Assembly (NCBI RefSeq): GCF_039543505.1 | Contig: NZ_BAABJW010000005.1 | Location: forward strand, 1-64,000 | DNA: 64,000 nucleotides | From: Litoribaculum gwangyangense | GTDB taxonomy: Bacteria > Bacteroidota > Bacteroidia > Flavobacteriales > Flavobacteriaceae | Reading direction: 5' to 3' | Shown: piece by piece, positions 1-5,802 of the stretch | Numbering within the stretch: the first letter of the stretch is position 1 | Layout of the letters: each line of letters starts with the position of its first letter | The notes under the pieces: model-generated | What the model was told of the DNA's origin: nothing | The model's input: the letters and a program-made list of their open reading frames with translations, nothing else | The model's database searches: none | Made by a program: the position numbers and the translations under genes

Positions 1-65
1 GGCGTCCAATTGAAGCTATGCTTTTTCTTAATTGTCGATTCGTATTTCTTTAGATCTTCGGTCAT
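1..65 (-). CDS. partial cassette C7 gene, unknown function
   Basis: An open frame begins with ATG at 65-63 and runs off the left edge after about 21 codons (starts MTEDLKKYES). It lies 7 nt inside the cassette core at 73-82, the same placement as the start codons of the other minus-strand cassette genes. That position is the main reason for calling it real. The visible residues are lysine-rich and polar, and I recognise no domain. The rest of the gene and its distal recombination site lie outside the window. Confidence 0.5.
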   Translation of the reverse strand, partial: MTEDLKKYESTIKKKHSFNWT

Positions 66-72
66 TGTATAT

Positions 73-211
73 TACTGGCAACGGTTTTGGCTATGGTTTC
101 GTTGCGGAAAAATCCGCAGGATTCTTTCCGCCGTAAACCAAAGTTAGCAAATACGCAGGAATTTCCGAGAGGAAATTCCGCCGCAATGAACTATAGCCGT
201 TGTTGTATGTA
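73..211. repeat. cassette recombination site A (attC-like)
   Basis: About 139 bp between cassettes C7 and C6. The outer arms are imperfect inverse repeats (GGCTATGGTTTCGTTGCG on the left, CGCAATGAACTATAGCC on the right), flanked by core CAAC at 79-82 and GTTG at 202-205. The left arm has extra bases next to the core, giving a polarity shared with sites B-F. An inner hairpin has GGAATTTCC and GGAAATTCC arms around a GAGA loop. The site closely resembles site E. Confidence 0.75.
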
Positions 212-218
212 GTATTTT

Positions 219-560
219 TTATTTTTCAGTCAGTTTATTTATTTCACGTTTGTTTGGAATCCATAACCACATTCCAATAATTCCTAAAAACAAAATCATA
301 AACGTATTGTTTGTTTTTGCCTTTTTTTCAATCGGCATTCTTGTCCAATTAAACCACAAGAAAATTCCCGCCACAATTAAATTCAGTCCCCAAATCAGCC
401 AATTTGCTTTATAGTCAAAGTCGAGTTTAATCCACAGTTTAGTGTCCGCAAAGATTATAATCATATATCCTATTTGGATTAAAGTCAGAATGATTAATAA
501 AATCCGTAATTTTTTTAAATCCGATTTAAAATTCTCTTTTACAGTTTGTAATTCAGTCAT
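219..560 (-). CDS. cassette C6: small membrane protein of unknown function
   Basis: 113 residues with three hydrophobic segments at about residues 18-38, 52-70 and 86-101, so probably an inner-membrane protein. The N-terminus is short, charged and lysine-rich, and so is the C-terminal tail. I recognise no family. The gene fills its cassette: ATG lies 32 nt inside the core at 593-602 and the stop lies 7 nt before the other core at 202-212. No separate promoter is obvious, so expression may depend on read-through from the array. Its status as a gene rests on the tight fit between two recombination sites and the coherent membrane topology. Confidence 0.7.
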   Translation of the reverse strand: MTELQTVKENFKSDLKKLRILLIILTLIQIGYMIIIFADTKLWIKLDFDYKANWLIWGLNLIVAGIFLWFNWTRMPIEKKAKTNNTFMILFLGIIGMWLWIPNKREINKLTEK

Positions 561-592
561 TTTTTAGTTCAGTTTACGGTTGATTGGGATAT

Positions 593-729
593 TACATACA
601 ACGTGTATGTGTATGGTTAGTTGCGTGTAAATACGCTGTTATTCTTTGTTAAGCAATATAGTGAATTGTGAGAAAAAATCCTGCGCTTAGCCAGCAATTC
701 GCAATTAATTATACACGTTGTTAGGTGCA
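593..729. repeat. cassette recombination site B (attC-like)
   Basis: 137 bp between C6 and C5. The cores are TACATACAAC (593-602) and GTTAGGTGCA (720-729). The outer stem is CAACGTGTAT against ATACACGTTG, followed by GGTTAGTTGCG against CGCAATTAATT. The longer left arm keeps the shared polarity. The inner part lacks the CC-GNRA-GG hairpins of A, C and E. Confidence 0.72.
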
Positions 730-769
730 GTTTTTTATTTACCTTTATTAAACATTCTAAACTACTGTT

Positions 770-2497
770 ATGAAAAATATTTTATTTAATTTTTTGTTTT
801 TTCTCGTATGTACATCATCATATTCACAAATCATAAATTTTCCAGACACCAATTTCAAAGCAAAATTATTGTCCGCAGTATCAGGAAATGGGATTGCATA
901 CGCATGCAATAATGGTAATTCTATCAAGATTGATGTTAACAATGATGGAGAAATAGAAGTTTCAGAGGCTTTATTAGTGTGTAGTTTGGCTATAAGTGAT
1001 TCTAATATTTCTGATTTGACAGGAATTGAATTTTTTACAAACCTTGAACACTTGCAGTGTAATAATAATTCGATTTCTGAATTAGATTTATCAGCATTAA
1101 CAAATATGGTTGGTTTTGATATTAATAATAATCAACTTACAAATGTCAATATTTCAGGTTTATCATTAGTCCATAATATTTCGTTTAGGGATAATCAATT
1201 AACAACCATAAATCTATTAGGATTATCAAATTTGGCAGTTTTAGATATTAGGAACAATCAAATTGCATCTTTAAATTTAGATGAAACACAAGCATTGCGC
1301 TACTTGTATTGTCAAAACAATGATTTAACAACTATTGATGTAAATAATTTGGGTAATTTGATATTTTTAGATTGTTCATTTAATGATTTGACAACTTTAT
1401 ATATAAAGAATGAATCGGTAGAGAGTTTGAATTTCTCGGATAATGAGAATTTGCAATATGTATGTGCAGATGGGAATCAATTGATTGGTGTAGAAGAAAA
1501 AATAATTCAATATGGTTATGTGGATTGTTATGCCAATTCTTTATGTGATTTTAGTGAAGGAGAGTCTTTTTATTCATTAGCTGGAAATGTTAAGTATGAT
1601 GAAGATAATGACGGATGTTTGCCTACAGATATAAATTATGAAGGTTTAATGCTAACAGTGTCTGATGGCATAAATTCAGGAGACATGTTTTCAAATGAGT
1701 TAGGGAATTATCAATACAGTATGCAAGAGGGTTCTTTTACTATCACACCAGTTTTGTCGAATAACACCTATTTCAATATTTCTCCAACAAGTGTTGCAGT
1801 TATTTTTCCAGACGAATCAAGTCCAGTTATTCAAGATTTTTGTATGACTCCAGTTGGTTCATATCCTGACTTGAAAATTTCTATCGAAACAATTAATTCT
1901 GATTATGATTATTCTGCTACTTATAGAATTAATTACAGAAACCAAGGAACTATGACGCAGTCAGGATTCGTGAATTTCAGTTTTGATGATAACGTAATTG
2001 ATTTTAGTTCGGCTAATCCAATGGTGTCAGAGCAAAATACTAATGAGTTAATTTGGGAATTTAGCGATCTTAAACCTTTTGAAACTAGGTCAATTGAATT
2101 TACATTAGATTTTAATGTTCCACCTATTAATGAAGGTGATGTTTTAAATTTTACTGGAACTATAAGTTCTGATTTAACTGAAATTACACCTAGCGATAAT
2201 GTTTTTAATTTAGAACATACATTCGGATGTTGTTTATTAGATGTTTCTAGTTTTGAATTTTCTGATTATTTTATTCAATACCCTAACCCAACCAATGATT
2301 TTTTAAATCTTAAGATGAAAAAACAAATTGATGTTGAATCAATTATTATATTTAATTTTTTAGGACAGGAAGTAAAAAAAGTGTCACCAAATAACGAGCA
2401 TATTAAAATTGATGTCTCAAATTTGAAATCTGGTCATTACTTTATTAAAATATTAGCTTCTCAAAAAGAGTTTTTCACAAGGTTTATCAGAAAGTAA
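770..2497 (+). CDS. cassette C5: secreted leucine-rich repeat protein with T9SS sorting tail
   Basis: 575 residues. A signal peptide covers about residues 1-20. Residues 20-250 form leucine-rich repeats of the short kind with motifs such as LxxLxCxxNxL and LxxLDIxxNQI. A middle region at about 265-350 resembles repeat-type beta domains. Residues 355-485 look like the flavobacterial DUF7619 beta domain found in surface LRR proteins. The last 75 residues are a type A T9SS sorting domain with YPNPTND and a C-terminal KxxFxxRFIRK-like end. The product is therefore probably exported and anchored on the cell surface, where it may act in adhesion. It is the only cassette gene read in the opposite direction to the site polarity, and it sits 40 nt inside its core. 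At 1.8 kb it is the largest unit in the array. Confidence 0.85.
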   Translation: MKNILFNFLFFLVCTSSYSQIINFPDTNFKAKLLSAVSGNGIAYACNNGNSIKIDVNNDGEIEVSEALLVCSLAISDSNISDLTGIEFFTNLEHLQCNNNSISELDLSALTNMVGFDINNNQLTNVNISGLSLVHNISFRDNQLTTINLLGLSNLAVLDIRNNQIASLNLDETQALRYLYCQNNDLTTIDVNNLGNLIFLDCSFNDLTTLYIKNESVESLNFSDNENLQYVCADGNQLIGVEEKIIQYGYVDCYANSLCDFSEGESFYSLAGNVKYDEDNDGCLPTDINYEGLMLTVSDGINSGDMFSNELGNYQYSMQEGSFTITPVLSNNTYFNISPTSVAVIFPDESSPVIQDFCMTPVGSYPDLKISIETINSDYDYSATYRINYRNQGTMTQSGFVNFSFDDNVIDFSSANPMVSEQNTNELIWEFSDLKPFETRSIEFTLDFNVPPINEGDVLNFTGTISSDLTEITPSDNVFNLEHTFGCCLLDVSSFEFSDYFIQYPNPTNDFLNLKMKKQIDVESIIIFNFLGQEVKKVSPNNEHIKIDVSNLKSGHYFIKILASQKEFFTRFIRK

Positions 2498-2514
2498 TGT
2501 CGTTTGGATCAAAT

Positions 2515-2653
2515 TGCACCTAACGGTCTAGTGTATGATTTCGTTGCGTGGTTTAAGCACTAAAGTTAGCAAATAAATCACAGATAGAAAGTCCGCGAGG
2601 ACTTTCGTAAGTAGGCTCTAACTAGCAATGAATTATACACATTGTTAGCAAAC
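2515..2653. repeat. cassette recombination site C (attC-like)
   Basis: 139 bp between C5 and C4. The cores TGCACCTAAC (2515-2524) and GTTAGCAAAC (2644-2653) belong to different cassettes and do not match beyond AAC/GTT. The outer stem is GTGTATGATTTCGTTGCG against AGCAATGAATTATACAC. The inner hairpin GAAAGTCC-GCGA-GGACTTTC is a perfect 8 bp stem with a GNRA-type loop. Confidence 0.75.
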
Positions 2654-2668
2654 GTATTTTATTCATTT

Positions 2669-3406
2669 TCAATATGCTAATTCAAGAACGATTATTTTTC
2701 TATTCAGTTTATCATTCAAATCAATGTCGTAATTCAGCATAACCCTTGCAGTTGATTCAGGGAATAGAAATCCAGCGTTTTTCTTTGTCTCATAAAATTC
2801 TTTATGAAATTCTCCTTTGTCTTTTATTGATTCTAATGCTCGCAGATATTTACCGATATAGTTAAAGTTCGGTGAGTTCATTTCTCGGTTTATAATAGAA
2901 TCAAAATTAGAATTAGGCGTTAGCTCGAAAGAATTCCCTCTTGCAAATGTATATTCGGTCGTTCCATCAGGATTTGTGTATTTATATCTCGATTTTATAT
3001 ATGGTACAGGATGCTTAATATATTCTAAAGAATCAGATTCAATTTTGTCCATAGAACTATTTTCTATTATCCAAACTGAATCTGGGAATTCATACATTTC
3101 AAGTCGTAAGTCACTTGATTTAAATTTATTCCTTGCCTTTTCGGATATTCTTTTCCAGTTTTCAGTTTTTTCATCACGCAATTCGGTCAAAAACTGTCGA
3201 TAGGCATTTTCAGTATCCAAATTCGGATATTGTCTTTTTAGAAAATCATTTTCAAAATCGGAAACGAGAAAGTTTAAAGTAACAACGTTTTCAATTCCTA
3301 AGACTTTGTCAAATTCAGAAGTTTGTTTTTCAGATTTTTTGTCCGCACAACTTATTATTAGCAATAAAAATATGAATGGTAGAAGTATTTTTGTTGGTCT
3401 GGTCAT
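2669..3406 (-). CDS. cassette C4: lipoprotein of unknown function
   Basis: 245 residues beginning with a lipoprotein signal: a hydrophobic stretch at residues 8-19, then the lipobox-like IISC with Cys20, followed by DKKSEKQ. After lipidation the product would be an envelope protein, either in the periplasm or on the outer membrane. The mature part is charged and mixed alpha/beta in character, and I recognise no domain. The start codon is 2 nt inside the cassette core (3409-3418) and the stop is 15 nt before the next core, so almost the whole 775 bp cassette is coding. Such short leaders leave little room for a promoter or classical ribosome binding site. Confidence 0.75.
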   Translation of the reverse strand: MTRPTKILLPFIFLLLIISCADKKSEKQTSEFDKVLGIENVVTLNFLVSDFENDFLKRQYPNLDTENAYRQFLTELRDEKTENWKRISEKARNKFKSSDLRLEMYEFPDSVWIIENSSMDKIESDSLEYIKHPVPYIKSRYKYTNPDGTTEYTFARGNSFELTPNSNFDSIINREMNSPNFNYIGKYLRALESIKDKGEFHKEFYETKKNAGFLFPESTARVMLNYDIDLNDKLNRKIIVLELAY

Positions 3407-3408
3407 AT

Positions 3409-3548
3409 GTTTGCTAACGGTTACGTATAAGAATAGTTGCGGGTTTATGTGCGAGGATTTTCCGCAGGAAAATCAGACGTAATAAACTTGCAACGACCTT
3501 TGGTTAAGCCCAAAATTGAGCGATTATTTTTATACATTGTTGGCAAAT
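3409..3548. repeat. cassette recombination site D (attC-like)
   Basis: 140 bp between C4 and C3. The cores are GTTTGCTAAC (3409-3418) and GTTGGCAAAT (3539-3548). The outer arms pair as CGTATAAGAATAGTTGCG against GAGCGATTATTTTTATAC. An inner hairpin GATTTTCC-GCA-GGAAAATC is present. The sequence is more diverged than A and E but keeps the same layout and the longer left arm. Confidence 0.72.
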
Positions 3549-3556
3549 CGTTTTTT

Positions 3557-4135
3557 TTAATTCATACTTGGTAATAAAAGACTTAAGCCATAAAAGTAAA
3601 TTCCGCCAATTATTAAAATCCCAATAAAATTCATTTTCAGGTTTGTGTTTTTCAAATCAGTAAAAATTGATTTAAGCTTCTGTTTTTCTGATGTAATAAC
3701 TTTTGTGTTAGCCAGAAAATCGCCAATTCGTCTTTCAGGATTTATTAGTCCAACAATAACTTCTAATGGCCAAGCAACACAAATAGTCAAATTCCGAACG
3801 AAACATTGTAATTCGTTCGCTGGATTATTTGTTTTTCGGTCAATTACTTGAAATCCTAAAATCCGTTTTGCAGGACTTTTGGCATTGAAAAAATCTTTGT
3901 TTAAATAAACGAAAAATGGAAGAAAAACTAAAACCATTCCAATTCCGTTGTTCAAATTGTCTTTCATTAATGCTCCTAATCCAAAAATCAAAAATCCCAA
4001 AGGCACAATTAAAAGACACATAATAAAATGGTCTAAAAGCATACTTAAAACTCGGTTAATTCTTGGGTTGCTATTCGCAACTTTAGAAATTTCTCCGACT
4101 ATTATTCCATCGTTATTATTGTTCGTTTCTGTCAT
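3557..4135 (-). CDS. cassette C3: RDD family membrane protein
   Basis: 192 residues. An RDD-type domain is visible: an N-terminal arginine/aspartate motif (RINRVLSMLLDHFIM, residues 25-39) opens the first membrane segment, a second follows at about 52-78, and the conserved post-loop motif AKSPAKRILGFQVIDRKT (108-125) precedes a further segment. An additional C-terminal membrane helix lies at about 170-188. RDD proteins are small polytopic membrane proteins, some implicated in ion exchange, but most have no known function. The start is 9 nt inside the core at 4145-4154 and the stop is 8 nt before the core at 3539. This is the only cassette cargo with a recognisable widespread domain apart from the LRR protein. 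Confidence 0.85.
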   Translation of the reverse strand: MTETNNNNDGIIVGEISKVANSNPRINRVLSMLLDHFIMCLLIVPLGFLIFGLGALMKDNLNNGIGMVLVFLPFFVYLNKDFFNAKSPAKRILGFQVIDRKTNNPANELQCFVRNLTICVAWPLEVIVGLINPERRIGDFLANTKVITSEKQKLKSIFTDLKNTNLKMNFIGILIIGGIYFYGLSLLLPSMN

Positions 4136-4144
4136 TCCTCAAAT

Positions 4145-4282
4145 GTTTGCCAACGGTTTGGCTATGGTTTCGTTGCGTGAAAATCCGCGAGGATTTTCCG
4201 CCGTAAACCGAAGATAGCAAATTTGCGACGACTTTCCGAGAGGAAAGTCAGAAGCAATGAACTATAGCCGGTGTTGTAGAGC
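4145..4282. repeat. cassette recombination site E (attC-like)
   Basis: 138 bp between C3 and C2. The cores are TTTGCCAAC (4146-4154) and GTTGTAGAGC (4273-4282). The outer stem is GGCTATGGTTTCGTTGC against GCAATGAACTATAGCC. There are two perfect inner hairpins: GAAAATCC-GCGA-GGATTTTC (4179-4198) and GACTTTCC-GAGA-GGAAAGTC (4230-4249). It is nearly the same sequence as site A, so A and E are close relatives although their cassettes differ completely. Confidence 0.78.
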
Positions 4283-4286
4283 GTTT

Positions 4287-4784
4287 TTATTTTTTAAAAT
4301 ATTCTTCGAATCTTTCAATAAAATATTCCGATGGAAATACATTATTGTCAATTTCAATTTTCTTATTTGGTTGAGTCAAAATGAAGCCATAGTCGATTGT
4401 ATCTCTGTCAATAATTAAAGGACAGCCTTTGCACTCAATTATTTTAACATATCTTTTTTCGGTCACTTCTTCAGTAACTCCATCAAAGTTTAGTGAGTCC
4501 AATGCTATTGAGAAACCAAATCCAAAGTCTGAATCCACTTCATAAATCCATTCCTTACCAGAGTCCAGATACGACTGAAATCTTAAACTGTCAGGTCGCA
4601 AAATCAAAATAGTTTTACCGCTTATTTTGATAGTGTCTATAAGATGAACAAATTCTTGTGAGTCTTTTTGTCCGATTTCAGATTCTGATTTTTGAGATTC
4701 TGTAACATTCTCAATCTTTTTCGGTTCTGATTTACAACCTATTAGTATTAAAATTTGAAGGAAAATTAAAGTCAGATTTTTCAT
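4287..4784 (-). CDS. cassette C2: lipoprotein of unknown function
   Basis: 165 residues with a lipoprotein signal: residues 3-15 are hydrophobic and ILIGC places the lipidated Cys at 17, followed by a lysine- and glutamate-rich linker to about residue 45. The mature domain includes two cysteines in the motif ECKGCPL (around residue 119), which might form a disulfide or bind metal; that reading is inference. I recognise no family. The start codon is 9 nt inside the core at 4794-4803 and the stop is 4 nt before the core at 4273-4282, so the cassette is fully packed. No internal promoter is visible. Confidence 0.72.
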   Translation of the reverse strand: MKNLTLIFLQILILIGCKSEPKKIENVTESQKSESEIGQKDSQEFVHLIDTIKISGKTILILRPDSLRFQSYLDSGKEWIYEVDSDFGFGFSIALDSLNFDGVTEEVTEKRYVKIIECKGCPLIIDRDTIDYGFILTQPNKKIEIDNNVFPSEYFIERFEEYFKK

Positions 4785-4793
4785 TTCTCAAAT

Positions 4794-4993
4794 GCTCTAC
4801 AACGTTTAGTATATGGCAAGTAGGGCAGTAGAAAGCGATAAACTTTCGAGTTTGCACTGAGCCAAAGCGTTGTATTTTGTTTTTATCTTATTCATTTTAA
4901 AAGCCAAATCAACGATTTGGCGGTGTTTGTAAATAGCACTGAACTTTCGTAAACCATTGAACGCCCTATTTGCTATATACCGTGTTGTAGGTA
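4794..4993. repeat. cassette recombination site F (attC-like, long form)
   Basis: 200 bp between C2 and C1, about 60 bp longer than the other sites. The cores are GCTCTACAAC (4794-4803) and GTTGTAGGTA (4984-4993). The outer stem is TATATGGCAAGTAGGGC against GCCCTATTTGCTATATA. The inner hairpin GCCAAATC-AAC-GATTTGGC is perfect over 8 bp, and a second, looser GAAAG/CTTTC hairpin lies on the left. An open frame across the site (4806-5009) is treated as chance. Confidence 0.7.
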
Positions 4994-4996
4994 GTT

Positions 4997-5644
4997 TTAT
5001 TTTAGCCATTCAGGAGGTTCGTCTTCAAGGTTTTTTATAAGTTCTTCCTTAGTCCATTTGCGTTTAATTCCTTTTGGTATTACGACACCAGTTGGATGTC
5101 CGAAATTCCAATATTCAGTTTCAAATTCATTCAAATTTCTGTCAATCAAATATTCTCCTCCATCCCAAGGGTATTGTGCGATATGAATTCTTGTAAATTC
5201 TTCAACATTAGAAAAATAAGTATATATACCAGTTTGTTCAATTAACAGAACGGGAAACTCAGGAGCGTTTGGATTAGTCTGTTGTGACCATAAATTCAAA
5301 TATTTTGAGGTAATCTTTACAAGTCTATCCCAATCTCTAAGTCCCGCCATTTCATAAATATCTGTAAACAGTTCTTTTGAAATAGCCTGTGAGAAATTAT
5401 TATCAGGATATTCCTTTAGTAAATCTTTAGTTCTGGATAATGGACGCTTACTAAAGTCAAGTCCGATTGATTTTATATAGCCATTGTCTTCACTTTCCGT
5501 AATCCAGTATTCAGTCAATTCCAAATTTCTTTGAGTTTTATATTCCTCCATTCGACCACTTAACAAACCTTTAAACCAAGTAATCCTATCCTTTTTTGGA
5601 GTGGGATTATAAGTGTCATTATGTTTAAATAAAATGGGTGTCAT
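4997..5644 (-). CDS. cassette C1: protein of unknown function
   Basis: 215 residues from the ATG at 5644-5642 (an upstream in-frame TTG at 5656 would add four residues). It has no signal peptide or membrane segment, so it is probably cytoplasmic. It is rich in aromatic and charged residues, with tryptophans near both ends (ITWFKGLL and PPEWLK). I recognise no domain. It is the cassette nearest the recombinase: the start is 13 nt inside the core at 5658-5667 and the stop is 3 nt before the core of site F. In integrons the first cassette is normally the most recently acquired and best expressed. That would apply here only if site G works like attI. Confidence 0.7.
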   Translation of the reverse strand: MTPILFKHNDTYNPTPKKDRITWFKGLLSGRMEEYKTQRNLELTEYWITESEDNGYIKSIGLDFSKRPLSRTKDLLKEYPDNNFSQAISKELFTDIYEMAGLRDWDRLVKITSKYLNLWSQQTNPNAPEFPVLLIEQTGIYTYFSNVEEFTRIHIAQYPWDGGEYLIDRNLNEFETEYWNFGHPTGVVIPKGIKRKWTKEELIKNLEDEPPEWLK

Positions 5645-5657
5645 TTTTTTTGGCAAT

Positions 5658-5775
5658 TACCTACAACTTGTTTATATGCTGAACTTTCTACTGTATAGCC
5701 AACTCATATGGGTGGCTATGCCGAAGTTTAGCTTTTTTTTGTTCAGCATATTTTCTTCAGTTTTTGTTGTAAATT
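5658..5775. repeat. terminal site G between recombinase and array (attI candidate)
   Basis: 118 bp from TACCTACAAC (5658-5667, inverse core of C1) to GTTGTAAATT (5766-5775). It has a perfect ATATGCTGAAC/GTTCAGCATAT stem and an inner TAGCCA/TGGCTA hairpin. Unlike A-F, the longer arm is on the right. The outer core GTTGTAAATT has no partner beyond the recombinase, so the recombinase is not inside another cassette. The site ends 28 nt from the recombinase stop codon. Confidence 0.6.
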
Positions 5776-5802
5776 CATTCATTTAACCAAAATAGTATTT
5801 AT

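Noticed and set aside
757..942. 61-codon minus-strand frame at the start of the LRR gene
   Set aside because: Antisense to the signal peptide region of a clear gene.
73..4993. Cassette sites read as transcription terminators of the small genes
   Set aside because: The outer arms are imperfect, over 100 bp apart and not followed by T-runs. Their ends obey the cassette complementarity rule instead.
4806..5009. 67-codon open frame on the minus strand across site F
   Set aside because: It lies wholly over the recombination site and its stems, overlaps the start of site F's neighbour gene region, and shows no coherent protein pattern.
73..5775. CRISPR array
   Set aside because: Sites are 118-200 bp, variable and separated by whole genes, with no short identical repeats or spacers and no cas genes.
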